DNA of 64,000 nucleotides, taken from NCBI RefSeq assembly GCF_008831285.2, contig NC_045141.1, positions 12,012,106-12,076,105 on the forward strand. The letters run 5' to 3'. Made by a program: the position numbers and the translations under genes. Below, piece by piece: positions 1-62,482 of the stretch. Under the pieces are notes generated by a model, which was not told the origin of the DNA, ran no database searches, and saw nothing but the letters and a program-made list of their open reading frames with translations. Source of the stretch: Nymphaea colorata. Taxonomy: Eukaryota; Streptophyta; Magnoliopsida; Nymphaeales; Nymphaeaceae. The stretch's first letter is position 1. Each line of letters begins with the position of its first letter.

Positions 1-586
1 ATTTTAGGAACTTTTGTCAGACAAAGTGAACTTTAATGATATAGTGCAAGCATGCATTCATGGTTGAATTTGCCTGACGCAGACGTGCATACATACATTA
101 AGGCTGTGTGTTAGAAGATGTTATTTTCTCAACAATTCATTAATTGGTCATCTATGCATTCATGGTTCAAAGCTTCATGCATGTAAACGTAGGCATACAT
201 GTCCTCTGAATGTCCCATTTTGGCCATGAGCCCTCAATATTCATTAGAAATGGCAATAGATTAGGGTTGTTGCTTTAATAGGATTTCCTTCTCACATAAA
301 GTTGATAAGTTAAAAATGGTCCGTCTTCTTTCTTCGATACATTAAAATATCACATCACAATTTTTTGCCTATTTTGTGGGAATTCTTATCTATATTATTA
401 GAACCTCTTCATATCTTTGGAAACTTATAAAGATTTATACAAGTTCTCTTGTATATTAAAAATTTTAGAAAAATGTATACATGAGATCACTACTGCAAAA
501 AGTGTTCATCATCGCTACTGCAAAAACTGTTCATCATTAGTTGTCAAATGAATAAAACCATTCCCATGTCATGCCCATATATAAAC

Positions 587-649
<63 letters not shown>

Positions 650-2706
650 AAGTTGTAAGCTCATTTTGAACGAAGTTACCTTTAAAGGGTGGAGCTAGAG
701 AGCTCTAGATAAAAGGCACTAGTTATAAAATTTTAAATTTTTAAAAAGAACCAATACATAAATGAGAAAAATTACTCTGAAGTATCAGCATGAAAATAAA
801 CTTTTTTTGTTGGTCTGTTTGGGTTCGTGCCCACACAGTGGCCACCTGCCTCTGCCCCTGCCTTTACTTGATCATGGTTCTTGTTCCATGTTCAATACTA
901 ATGCAAAACTTCTTTAAGTTGTTGATCCACATGCTAAAAGTTGTGGTTCTCATTTAGTAATTTCAAATGTCATTTCAGGGCATAAGACACTTTTCAAAAA
1001 GAGTAGCTGGCTTGCACCCTAAAGCATAACTAAAGCTTTGCTGTGAAATTCATGTCTTCCTAGGAAATTGTGAAGGTGACTCGATTTCCAACACCTAGCT
1101 AGTTGTAGAGCATCATATTGGTGACATACATGTGGATAATTAACTTTTGGTAGTTGAGAAATTGGGACCCTAGCTCATTACCTTTATAGGGGTCAGGCTT
1201 ATAATTTTTGTCGGAGCCCACTATATATGACCATTGCTTTGTCCTATACTTGAATTGCATGCACCATCCTTTTTGGATGATTGAGCTTCACATTATGACA
1301 TAATAAGAACCAAATTAAACATATTAAAACACACAAATTTAACGTGGTTCTGTTCAAACTCAACTTACATTTATAATTAATGTGAAAGTCAATGTATTTT
1401 CCATGCGTCGGTGAAGGTAAATGTTTAACGACATTGTTTTCCAGACATTTGTAAAAAGCAACCAATGGCGTGTTTTCCATGCGTTGGTGAATCCATGTTT
1501 TTTTGTAGCGATACTTTTGATTGAGCTGGGGTATTTCATCGTACTATCTAGAGAAAAGCCAAATCTTCCCAACCCCCTTGTCCCCTTAGGATACAAGGCT
1601 TCCTTTCGATACCATTGGATGCCACCTCCTTCACGCTTGAACTTTTGTGTCAGTGACCCCTCGTTTACATGACAAGAAAGTTAACACCCCAAATATTTGA
1701 AACAAGAACTGACTGCCTAATAGTCTCCACTTCAATTTTGCACCAACCCCTGGAGAACCTAAGGTAGGTACTCTCTTTTCACGAGCTTCTTTAGTTTCCT
1801 TTCACATTTATTTAAACAATCGATAGGTTACTAGCAGGTAACTATATTCAATAACCTTAACTTGTTTGAAATGGTTGAAGTCGACGATCTTTCTTGTTGG
1901 TGAGTAAAACATAAAGAGCACTAGCAGGTAACTACTTCATTTAATAGCTTGAATGTGAACACTTTGTTAAGCGTGGAATTATGGAGATATGTCGTCGCAT
2001 TGTTCACTCCAAGAACCAATTTGCCCCCTTGCATACTTTTTTCTCCTAGGAAAACTTAATGAATGCATAGCTTCCTAGTATGTTGAAGTGCCAAAAGAGA
2101 ATGCATGATTGGTTCCTCAGAGATGATATAGCAAAAACAAGTCTTTCTGTGGCATTGGTTAATGGTATTGTTCTATGTGAAGTTGCACGAACGAGCATCC
2201 AAAAACTTGTCTCCATATTAAAAATCGTTGTTATTTGAATAAAATTGATGCTTTTCAATAGTTTGTCTTTAGTAAAAGAGACCATTTATGTCTTTTAAAC
2301 CGATCCTAACTCCTAAGCCTCGACGCATGTAGAAGCGGTAGCGGAGCTACATGGAAGCTGGTACCGGCCCTCATAAAATTTTGTTGGGATTGACACAGGC
2401 CTGGTCACATTCAACGCCCACACCAAACTTGGCCCGGTGACTCCAGTGCCTTCCACCTAAAAAATCCTAGCTCTGCCAGTACTAGCAGGAAACACCTTAT
2501 ACAATAAATTGTTCCTAGTTAGTGCACCTCTTTTATACAAGATAGAGGTCACTTCTCAAACCTCTTATTCTACATTAGCTATTTTTCACTTGTTGCAAAC
2601 AGCAAGAAAGTATCAAAGATGGGAATAAGATGGTTGATTTTCACCAAGTGGAGTAGCTTTGTCAAGCAAATTAATTCGAGAAAAGAGACTAACTATGTTG
2701 CTAATA
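1..2706. other. Intergenic DNA, no gene seen
   Basis: Moderately AT-rich spacer downstream of the NSUN5 gene. All open frames are short and lack recognisable motifs. A pure GA microsatellite lies at 589-646. Confidence 0.6.
589..646. repeat. (GA)n microsatellite
   Basis: About 29 uninterrupted GA dinucleotides. Confidence 0.97.
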
Positions 2707-3138
2707 AGGATGTCAATATATCCGGTTTGGATTGGATATCCGACCAAAAAAATCTAAAAAATCAGCATATGTAAAAAAATTGATATATGATTAAAAAATG
2801 AATTGGATTTATATTTAAAAATGACAGCTGACCAGATCATTTGAATTTGATACATAAATATCTGATCGGATTTGAATTCGGGTCAAAATTAGTTTAAATA
2901 AATATAATATATCCAATGCCCTTATATTTTGACAGTTGGTGAAATTCAATTTAAAATTCAGATTCACATTCGGATGTGAATACAAAATAAGATTCGAATT
3001 GTGAAATCGGATTTTGGATTTGGATTCAAATATACTTTTTTTCGTTCTTATTCAAATCGGAATATGTGAATATCCAAAAAAAAAAATGGATATGATTAGT
3101 TAAGAGTATGTTCGATTAGAATTTGATCCATTGACACC
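2707..3138. mobile_element. MITE-like element with GGATATCC/GGATTTG words
   Basis: It begins GGATGTCAATATATCC and ends GGATCAAATT-type sequence closing with TTGACACC, so the ends are imperfect inverted repeats (GRTGTCAAT). The interior is rich in variations of GGATATCC, GATTCGAATT and GGATTTGGATT. No clean target duplication is seen (GCTAATAA against GCTATTTG). A similar but better-defined element is at 57830-58046. Confidence 0.45.
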
Positions 3139-4018
3139 GCTATTTGCTAATCTCTACAAGGCTGTTTGGTGCTGATTGAGATGGTAGGAGTGTTCTCCTT
3201 AGACAAGTGATCCAGAATGTGGCTAATTTTAAGAATCTAAAGTCATTTACCCTTAGTTGACGAAGCATATGGTGAAGTGCATCTGATTTCTTTCCGCCTA
3301 GATTGAAAGGATCTTTGGGGGTCCTTTCACCATGTTTGTGGTCCGATTTGCTTTCGGCAGGACATAACTTTCTACCATATTCAACTAAGTGCATATAATT
3401 GCTTTATTAGACTCAGAGTCAAATTTAAATTCCAATACATGTGGTACAAGGCCAAATCCAAATTTTTACATGCATTTGGATGTAGGCATCCTGGATTTGT
3501 AGAAAGGTATACCAAATTTTAAGTTGATTAACAGTCCATTCTAAATTCGTTGTTCCGATCCAACTAATAGGACTCTTTTGAATTGAACAACAAATACATC
3601 CGAATCATTTGCATCCTCGGAAATGGCTTTGAAGTGAGTTGTGTTGGGATCTCAAACTTCATATGAGCAAACGTTACATGCAATTGCTCTACACCAAAGC
3701 ATCCACTGTAAGGAACTTCTTTATGGCCCTTCACTGATCTTAGAACGGACCTCTCTCAGATAAATAGATAGGTAAAGATCAATCCACTCACTGTTCATAA
3801 CTCGAGAACTGTAATCCTCTCCTTGTTCACCAACGGGTTTCAAAGGTGCATTATTAGTAGTGTCTCTTAGGCACTTCAAAAATAAAATTTTTGGTGAACA
3901 TCTGGAGCAATGATATGATCAACTTCTTGTAAGTTGATGTAGCAGCCATGAAGAGTCTTGGGTTTTATTATTGGTAGAAAAGTTTAAGTCATTGAGTTGA
4001 ATGTATCTAAGTAGACAC

Positions 4019-4385
4019 AAGTTCGTATGAACATGAATGAGATTTAAGTTATTCATTTGATTGCTTATAGTTAATCTAATGTGTTGAACTTATTGTTATA
4101 TTTATATTGAATGAATTAAATGATTGAAAACATAAGTTCGTATGAATACAAATGAGATTTAAGTTATTCATTTGATCCATTATAGTTAATCAAATGAGTT
4201 GGACTTGTTATTACATATATATTGAATGAAATCACAAGTTCATATGAATATGAATGAGATTTAAGTAATTCATTTGATTCATTATAGTTAATCAAATGAG
4301 TTTGACTTGTTGTTACATTGATATTAAATTATTTAAGGGATTAAAATCATAAGTTTATATGAATGTGATAGGATTTAAGCAAACT
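4019..4385. repeat. Tandem repeat, unit about 102-115 bp, 3.3 copies
   Basis: Units start at 4019, 4134, 4236 and 4351 (the last partial). Each opens with AAGTT(C/T)(G/A)TATGAA, then ATGAGATTTAAGT and ATTCATTTGAT, then TATAGTTAATC. Units 2 and 3 are the closest pair. Spacing varies by indels between units. Confidence 0.85.
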
Positions 4386-6446
4386 ATATTGTTCAAAATT
4401 GTTACAAGGATCCTAAACTACATTTCAAAATTTTATAGGGGTTGAAAATTTTTACAAGAATATTATGAAGAGACCGAAACCCCTCCTTCTTTCCCCTTGC
4501 TTTTGGGTTGCTTGAAAACCTGAGCGGAGAGCAGACACGCCTACCGTCTGCACTGGAGGTGAGTAGCACCCACATGAATCAAATTGATAACCAGCCCCTC
4601 AATGCTCCACTAATCTGACAGACTACGATATGCCCCTTGGAGTTTCAAAATCCCAAAAGAGAGATCGATGGGCCGATAATGATGAGAAACCAAGATTCAC
4701 TTTAATAATTTTTAATTGTTATTGTATATGCAAAGTTGGTTAGCTATATAGCTCCTCACTATGTTATGCCAATAGAAACATATGTGGTAATGATATTTAG
4801 TCCTTGATGCCATGAACCATTCAAGGCGAATGATCAATGCAAGTCGCTTACCAATTTAAAAGATGCCAGTCCCTTTCAATCATACAAAACACATGCCTGT
4901 AATTAACAATCCGTCCTATCTATTGTCCTTTGAGGAAGGTCTAAGCTTCCTCAATAAAGTAGGAAATAGGAGTGGCCTCATTAAAGTAACCCTTCCTGCC
5001 ATGGGTACAAGCTCGCACACCATTTTGGCTGAAAATTATTGTTGTCACCATAATTATTGTCACCAGAAGCACCACACAATTGATTGCTGCTATAAAGAGT
5101 CATTTGGTAGCAGGGACACTATGTGTTCAAAAATTGGGCAAATTCATGGAATACTAGAACTAGAATTACATGAATCTGATTCAGTCTTTGTGTCCCTACT
5201 ACCAAATGACCCCTCAATGATAATTGTATACCAAACCATTGCATGGTCGCCTTGACTAGCTAAGACCACATGCACCCTCTAACTTAGATATCAAGATAAT
5301 ATCTGCATAACTAGTCTGTCTAGAAATGTACTTTGTTGGCGAAAGAATAACTATGGGAAATGGTGCCATCTCTAACAATGTCCCAAGTTTGAAAAAGAGA
5401 ACTTGGAAATCCATGACTCCAAGTAAACTAACTCATTTTCACCGGGCTTATATTTATCTGTTTAAGCTTCTTCGCAATGGGATGCAGCACCTAAGTTGAA
5501 GAGTGTACTATTGCCCTTGCTGACGCCAACACAACTCAGGACCCCGAAAACAGGAAGAATTGGAGTGCCATCAGTCCTCTTTTCCAGATGGTAGGTTGTT
5601 AACCTCTCATTCAGCCAGAAGCTTCTTTGCATAGCCTCATAATTTTGCTGACTTTTGGATGCTTACTCCCTTCAAGCTCCCCCTCCAAAAGTGCTGGTGG
5701 TTGGAAAGACAACAGATATCAGCAAGCCTATTGAATCTCTCGTCTTTTGCCACATGATTAGAGTCGGTGATGGAGGATTGGATGTTCGATGTTTATGGTG
5801 TTTTCCCCTTCCCGTTGGAGCCAACCAGGAAGGTTAAGCGCCAAAGTTTGCTAAACATAAGGTAATAGAGAATCTTTAGATGTGACGGAGGTCTCAATGT
5901 TCCAAAGCCATCTTTTCCCATGTCCCACATTCAGTTTCTGCAATTGTGACAGTTTATCAATTGAGTTTTGGAACATCCCTTTGCACCAACTCTAGCTTTG
6001 CAAGTAGGGCATCTTGGTCCGAGCTCATCCAGACAGCACACGAACTCATCCCAAATTTCACAGCACCAACACAATAGACGAGAAAACAATACCCACACAA
6101 TTTTTATCAAGTTTGCTTTCACGTTGATTTATTAACATATTCTTTCTTGTACTATCAGCTATCAACGTTAACGTGTTTTTCTTATTAAATCTTGTTACCT
6201 ATTACGAAAAGTGAAAGGGTGTCTTGGTTAGTTCTTATCACGAACATTCCGTTACAATCGTTTTCCAAGAATCAAGAACAAAGGAGGAACAATACTTGCT
6301 AATTTCACAATTTGGTATCGCTTGGAGCATGTATAACCTTACTTATTTGTAGTGTTTCTTTGCGCTCATCCACGCTTGCACATGGAAATCTCTAAGCCTG
6401 CAAATGTTAATGTCAGTCGTTGTTCTAGAAATCCTGCAATCTTTTA
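4386..6446. other. Intergenic DNA, no gene seen
   Basis: There is an open frame of 130 codons at 4863-5255, but it has no domain motif and runs through a small inverted-repeat element (5101-5208), so I do not call it a gene. The rest has only short frames. Confidence 0.5.
5101..5208. mobile_element. Small MITE, 108 bp
   Basis: It starts CATTTGGTAGCAGGGACAC and ends with the reverse complement carrying one mismatch in 19 (GTGTCCCTACTACCAAATG). The interior is 70 bp. I see no convincing target duplication, so the superfamily is open. Confidence 0.7.
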
Positions 6447-6708
6447 GGTTGTGTTTGATTGCCACAGATCTCAGATTGATGCAAATTCGAAATCCATGGT
6501 TTTCAAATCCAACACAACGCCCCCTCCCCCACCACACACACACACAAACATACCTTTCCCGATTTGAATTCCACATTTTTTACATTAAAGTGTGGATTTG
6601 AAATCCACGATGGGGGTAGAAGCTGAAATCGACAGTTTGCTACAACTATAGATTTCACCTATCAAAGATTTGAGACTGATATGAGATCAAGGAAAATCAA
6701 ACGCACCC
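6447..6708. mobile_element. Tourist-like MITE (PIF/Harbinger type), 262 bp
   Basis: The ends GGTTGTGTTTGATT and AATCAAACGCACCC are inverted repeats with two mismatches in 14. TTA flanks both sides (6444-6446 and 6709-6711), the target duplication expected for PIF/Harbinger elements. It carries a CCCACACACAC microsatellite inside. Confidence 0.8.
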
Positions 6709-6826
6709 TTAGGCTTTTTTCAACAATCCTGGAATATAAAAAATAAGGCACAACTACTGTAAATGGAAAACTGCTTTGCTATGCCCAAACAAATATTTCA
6801 GAATTGTGTTTGTATGTAGTAGTGGT

Positions 6827-7213
6827 TAGACCTGGGGGCCGCACCAGTCCACCGGTGGGTACCTAGTACCCAGCCCAAAAAACTCTGCTAAGGTCAACCC
6901 GACGGGGACCCAAGCCCAAAAAACTCGGCTAAGGTCAACCCGACGGGGACCCAATCTGACTCGATAACTTTTAAATAATTTTTTTATTATTAATAATATA
7001 TATTTTATTATTAAAAATATATTTGTATTAAAAATTATTTTATATTTTAAAAAATAATTTTTTATTATAACCAGACTGAGCCTAGCCAGGCCCAGGTTTC
7101 AGATATCGGACCCAACCGGGCCCAGGTTTCGGATATCAGACCCGAGCCCAGGCTCCAGTGTCGGACATCGGGTCAACCCAAACCCGGTTCTAACCAGGCG
7201 ATGCCCAAGTCTA
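6827..7213. mobile_element. hAT-type MITE, 387 bp
   Basis: The ends TAGACCTGGG and GCCCAAGTCTA form an imperfect inverted repeat. Flanks GTAGTGGT (6819-6826) and GCAGTGGT (7214-7221) match 7 of 8, an 8-bp target duplication as for hAT elements. Subterminal DNA repeats words such as CCCAACCGGGCCCAGG and GGGTCAACCC around an AT-only core (6970-7060). It also contains a 46-bp near-perfect tandem copy around 6876-6960. Confidence 0.75.
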
Positions 7214-7420
7214 GCAGTGGTAACTATGGTCCGGCATACCCATCATATTCACATAAAATAGCTTCTTATGGAGCCAATGAGAATCTCTCTTCAACAAACT
7301 GCAGGATCCACCATGTTTCATGTTTAGATTAATATTATGTGTCAGAAACTGCAAAATTTGGCATCAACACCATATCCACATAGAATTTTAAGTTCACATA
7401 CCTCATCTCCGTTCAATGAT

Positions 7421-57500
<50,080 letters not shown>

Positions 57501-57829
57501 TCTCTCTCCCTCTCGGCGCATGTAACGTAAATCTGTCGTCGAATATACAGTTTAACCGATATCTTCTCATTTCCACGGACCGTCGATATTTCCGGCGCCG
57601 TTAAAGTCGCAAAACCCATTTAAGTTAATTTGCTTTCCGAAGTGACCGTCTACCGGAAGTACGAGATCCGTAATGGCATTCTTCTGATTTTTGTTATATT
57701 TTACGTTATTTAAATTCTTGTGCGGATCGCAATGGTTGGAAAATGTTCAAAGTATATTTATCGTGTTAAAGAGGTTAATTAGTTGCCGTCAAGTCCAAAG
57801 GTAAGAATGGTTCCATGTGCTTGCATCTA

Positions 57830-58046
57830 GGGATGTCAACGGATCGGATTCGGATCGGATATGGTTAGTAATTTGACATCCTATTGAGAAATCGGATCGG
57901 ATTCGGATTTAAGATCCGATCGGATACGGATTCGGATTCGGTTTTAAGTAAATATCCGATCGGATATTGAACCATCTTAACAAGTATATCCGAATCCGAA
58001 TTACAGCTTGATATCCGAATCCGAACCGTGATATATCGGACATCCC
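57830..58046. mobile_element. MITE-like element of GGATCGGATTCGGAT words, 217 bp
   Basis: The ends GGGATGTC and GACATCCC are perfect 8-bp inverted repeats. The interior is almost entirely GGATCGGAT, GGATTCGGAT and the reverse ATCCGAATCCGA arranged so the element can fold on itself. It lies about 330 bp upstream of the NSUN5 start codon. Confidence 0.65.
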
Positions 58047-60276
58047 GTTTTGAAGTAGAGACCTGTGAATGGTTAGCCAAAAGGTCTAACCAAGCGCACC
58101 AACTTAAAGTTATGATGTAAATATAATATAAACTTTATATGAAGGTATAATCTGATTAATAGCTGATTGTTTTTATGAAGTTGCATATAATGATATAAAC
58201 TATTTATACCATTTAACTTAAACAATTTAAAACTATATCATATAAAAATAATAAAATAATAATTAATATTATATTTAATTAAACGTTTTTCTGTAAACAA
58301 GCAAACTATTATAGTTAAGACATCAACTAAATAGGATATCTTAAATAATGTATTTATTTAATTATTAATAATAATAATAAAAACTTCTATAAGGAAATTT
58401 CAATAAAATTAGTAGTTTAAAAAATATGAAAATTAATCACAAATAGATATGTTTAATATGAAAAAAGTCTTGAACACATAAAAAAGTTTTAATTTATGAA
58501 ATTAAAAATTATTTATTCAATTAATCAAGTAAATCATTTTGTATAATCATATAATATGTCCAAAAGTCTTATCATATATAACACATAATTCACAAATTTG
58601 AAAACAAAAGCCTTTAACTATTAAGAAAACAACACATTGTTCGATTTAATAAACTATCTTACATATCATTGGAGTAATTATAAAATTTTATGTAAAGAAT
58701 AATTATAGTAATAAAGGTAAGAGGATTAATAAATTATTTTATATTATTAAACACTCTTTTTACGGGTGTAACACAAATTATTTTAATTAACTCAATAAAA
58801 TGAGAAAAAAGAGAAGTTAAATAATATTTTTTAATGATAAATAATATGGGTGTCACGATTTAATAATTGACAATAAGTGATCAACTGATGATCATGAAAT
58901 AATAGTTTACTCAATTTAAAATATGTTATTCGTTTCAAATAAACCAATTAATGTTCAATGTTCACAATTTTGATAACGAAAGTAGGAAAGCTTCTTCATC
59001 GTGTATTTTAGCAGGAAATCTTAAATAATATATTTAATTAATTAAAAATAATAAAAAAAACTTCAATCAAAAAATTCAAAAAAATGAGAATTTTTAAAAT
59101 ATGAAAAAGACATTTTTTAAAGCTATAAATTTTAATAGACTATTATGTCAAATTGGTTTCAAGTATAGCTATATTATATATTTAAGAAAGTAAAGGTGTC
59201 AAGAAAAACTATTGGCATGTATGTCACTTATGAAAAAAAAAGTTGATAGCAAACAAACTGCTAAACTGCTAAAGTCATAAAATAAAAAAAGTTGATAGAA
59301 AATCTTAAACGCATTATGATATTCATTTTAGTTGAAAGCTTCTCCACTTGCATAATCGCAAATAAATATATTTAATATAAAAAATCTGCTATACTCATAA
59401 AAAAATTATTTATCAAATAAATTCTTATCCAAAAGTCGTAGGTGTTTGATATATAATACATAATTCACAAATTCGAAAACAAAAACTTTAACTAGTAGCA
59501 AAATAACAAATTGTTCGATTTAATAAATTATCTGATATATCAAATAATAGCTTTTTTATATACTATATACTTAGAAGTTGTTATGTTGTCAGAGTCAAAC
59601 TATAGTTTTAAAATTTAAAATGAAGCCAAAACATAATTTTTAAAAATTTTTTTAGCAGTGAGTCACCTGAACTCTTTTATTTTAATGTCGCACCCGCGTC
59701 GCATCAAGTCGGGTGCGCACCGAACATGGGTGCGGCTCCGACTTACACCCGAGTCCAGTTAGAATGTCATATTATTAAATTACTTATATAATATATGTTC
59801 TCAAGTTTTCAACTTTCTTTAGGTTGGACGAAATTAAAAAACCATAGTTTTTTAAATTACTTATATTACAATTTTCAACTATCTATAGGTTGGACGAAAT
59901 TAAAAAACCATAGTTTTTCCTTGAAGTTCAATTTAAGTTGATCAAATTTAAAATGAAAATGAAGCTTCCCGCCCATTTTGTTTGCTTGTAAAAGCAATCG
60001 TTTTTATTGGTTGTTAAATGAACGTTATTGAAGATGATTGGTGGGTGCCGTTTCTTCTTTCCTACGGCTCAAAGGAAAAACAAAAAAGGAAACAAGAAAA
60101 GGAAACAAAAAAAAGAAAAGAATTGCTTGACGTTCTTGACGTTCTTCCTTCCCTGCACCGTTCCTCCCTGCACCAAAGATTCGAAGAATAACCCTTGCCA
60201 TTCTTCTCCTCTTTTCTTCTCCCTCTCGCTCTCTCACGCTGCGTTCAGGGTCAAAACAAAAAAAGTTTGAGGTGAG
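58047..60276. other. AT-rich intergenic spacer with an internal duplication
   Basis: No genes. Two diverged direct copies are visible: 58335-58440 against 59019-59110 (ATCTTAAATAAT(G/A)TATTTA...), and 58562-58672 against 59430-59545 (ACATAATTCACAAATT(T/C)GAAAAC, ATTGTTCGATTTAATAAA). A shorter 66-bp tandem copy (GGTTGGACGAAATTAAAAAA) sits at 59822-59920. Confidence 0.6.
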
Positions 60277-60477
60277 TCAGGTGACTTGGTCGGCTTTCCT
60301 TCCCTCGGTGGCATTGTAGAAGCTGGTGAGGGAAACGTTGGCTTTCAGGGGCAGGGAGGCGAACGCGCGGCGTAGGTTGTGGTCGAAGTTGCTGTCCACA
60401 GTGTAATCGGTGCAGTACCAAAAGGGAGGAGACTCGACCTTTTCGTCCTGAAAGTGCTCGCCCTTATCATCCCCAAC
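60277..60477 (-). pseudogene. Gnk2/DUF26 (cysteine-rich receptor kinase or secretory protein) fragment
   Basis: The minus-strand frame between two stops reads FWYCTDYTVDSNFDHNLRR, AFASLPLKAN and SFYNATEGRKADQVT before TGA at 60279-60277. The pattern C-x-x-Y-x-x-x-S-x-F-x-x-N-L, then FYNAT-x-G, is the first half of a DUF26 domain. The C-x8-C-x2-C half and any signal peptide are absent. It is GC-rich compared with its surroundings. I judge it a captured or relic piece. Confidence 0.62.
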
Positions 60478-60616
60478 TCACTAAGGTAATGCTGCTCTCC
60501 CCTAAAGCTTTTTCTTGCCTCTGGTTTTGATGTGTTTGCTTGTGGCATTCTTTCTTCTAGTCGAGATGTTTGTTTAAAGTCGGAAGATGATGCACTTTGG
60601 TTTTATTTGATTACAA

Positions 60617-60760
60617 ATGAACGACGTATTTGTTGTAACTGCACTGATTGATATGTATAGCAAATGTGGATGCTTGGACAATGCATACCAAGTGTCTGAG
60701 AAGATGCCGCAGAGGGATGTGGTTGCTTGGAACTCCATGGCTGGTGATGTTCTACCACTC
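60617..60760 (+). pseudogene. Pentatricopeptide repeat (PPR) protein fragment
   Basis: It reads NDVFVVTALIDMYSKCGCLD, NAYQVSEKMPQRDVVAWNSM, the classic PLS-type PPR consensus (the usual V-F-x-x-M has S for F). Homology stops near WNSMAG. There is no further repeat on either side, so this is about one and a half repeats only. Confidence 0.8.
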
Positions 60761-61306
60761 GCTGGCGCTGATGATGAAGTAACATGTTTATTATCTTGTC
60801 AACAACGTTGAGAAGTTGAGATGACTGTCATGCTAGAAATATGAAAGTCTTATCTCTGTTTCGTAGGTCTTCTTGTCCTGCATTTGCTTTTCTTAGCTCA
60901 TTTAACCTCTTGGCTGAATCCTGCTAATGTAAAGAGATCTGTTTGAGAAAAGTTGATATTGCTGGTAAAAAAAACCATATATACGATTAATACAGAATAA
61001 TGTATCAGATTTGGTTCCCACTCTCTCTCTCTCTCGCCCCTCTCCCCCACCCCCACCCTCCGGAAGACATGAAAGAATAATGCCAAGAAGCTGGACATTT
61101 CTGGTTTGTGGGTTTTGTTCCTTTTCATGAATATATGATCTCATTTTCTTGAAAGACGCACGTTCAGTATAATGATTTTCATTTTCCCCGCCGATTACAT
61201 CTCTCCTCTCCACCTCAATTTTTTTGTGATCCTCTGATACCCTTTTTTCCCTAAAATATCTTCATCGCATAATCTGCCTTTTTTGGTCATTCGTTATGTA
61301 GTCAAT

Positions 61307-61454
61307 TTTCTGCTGTACTGCCAACAAAAGATTATTCACTATGATTTGAACCCTGGAAATGTTCTTTTTGATGAGGTCGGTATTGAAAAGTGACTGATTT
61401 TGGTCTAAGGTAGTGGATGATGATGTGGGATCCCAATGGATGGAACTTAGATCC
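61307..61454 (+). pseudogene. Tousled-like kinase fragment, copy 1
   Basis: It reads LLYCQQKIIHYDLNPGNVLF then DEVGI, the kinase catalytic loop in the form found in Tousled-like kinases (IIHYDLKPGNVLFDE). After a one-base loss (ATTGAAAAGTGACTG) the frame for VTDFGL continues, then a 5-base loss, then VVDDDVGSQWMEL. No intron separates the two blocks. Kinase activity is impossible from so short a piece. Confidence 0.75.
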
Positions 61455-62000
61455 CAATGGATGCAAACTTGCTTATGAGTTATGAGCCTGCATTATATCG
61501 TCTCAAATGAATTTATACCACATAGCTTTTCAAAATAGTTTAGTAACCGATGATAGATATAAAGTTAATAATACACGACAGTGAGGGCCTCTGAGTTGGA
61601 GCAGCAGAAAAGGGAGAGAGGAGAAGGGGACCATTGGTGCTGGCGTGCTTCCTTCCATTCACACTTTCATCTCATATGAAAGGGGAAAAGAGAAACAGAG
61701 GGAGGAAGAAAGAAATGGCGATGCAGAAACCCACGGGGATGGTGGCGTATCACATGCCAAAGCTGCTTCAGCCTCTCTCCAACCCACGGTCCTTCTCCTC
61801 TCTCTCTCTTTCTCTCTTCTTTTCTTTTTATTAATCTGTTGAACAGAGTGTGGTGGAGTGGTGATGGATTCTTACACACGGAGACTTTGGACCACGTGTA
61901 TTTACCACATAGGTTGTGTTCATAGGGACGCGTTTCATTTATGCCTTGATAATTCCACACTTGTTTGCAGTGAAAACTAGTGAAAGGCGAGATGGAGCTA

Positions 62001-62093
62001 ATTGAAAAGTGACTGATTTTGGTCTCAGCAAGGTAGTGGATGATGACGTGGGATCCCAATGGATGGAACTTACTTCCCAATTCCCAAGGAGCT
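62001..62093 (+). pseudogene. Tousled-like kinase fragment, copy 2
   Basis: It starts with the same ATTGAAAAGTGACTG and reads VTDFGLSKVVDDDVGSQWME then LTSQ, including the DFG motif. A 7-base local duplication (TTCCCAA) then precedes GGAGCT, where homology ends. It keeps the 5 bases lost in copy 1. Confidence 0.75.
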
Positions 62094-62482
62094 AAATGAT
62101 GTTTTATCATCGTTAGAAGTAAAGTGCAATCATATATGCAGTTTCCATAGTTCCACATTTTCTCCTATCTGCCATAGCAGGAGTCACTTATGCAGCATCT
62201 TCAGTTTCCAACTTAAATACTGACTTATATGACCGAGGGTTTATGAAAGGAAAACTTGCTGTTTATGAAATATGCAAAATATGACATGTCACTTTCTATT
62301 TTTATGCATGTGCCTGCTTTTGGTTGGCTGCACTTGTTGATATGGTTTTGTAGTTTCAAATAGTTGTTTTGGCATTTGCTTTTCTCTAGTACTTCTGTAT
62401 CGTTTTGTGCCTCCTCCTTTTTCTTCCCATTTTTTGCTTTCGAATGGTTTAGTTAAAGTTTTCTATTTTTTATATGCAGATT

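Noticed and set aside
4019-4385. Spaced repeats resembling a CRISPR array
   Set aside because: The whole unit of about 110 bp is repeated, with no constant repeat plus variable spacer pattern, in a plant nuclear context.
4863-5255. 130-codon open frame in the left flank
   Set aside because: No domain or start context of note, and a 108-bp inverted-repeat element occupies its second half.
61634-61842. Short frames including MAMQKPTGMVAYHMPKLLQ
   Set aside because: It resembles the start of an organelle-targeted protein but runs into a CTCTCT tract and stops; no homologue is recognised and no downstream exon is evident.
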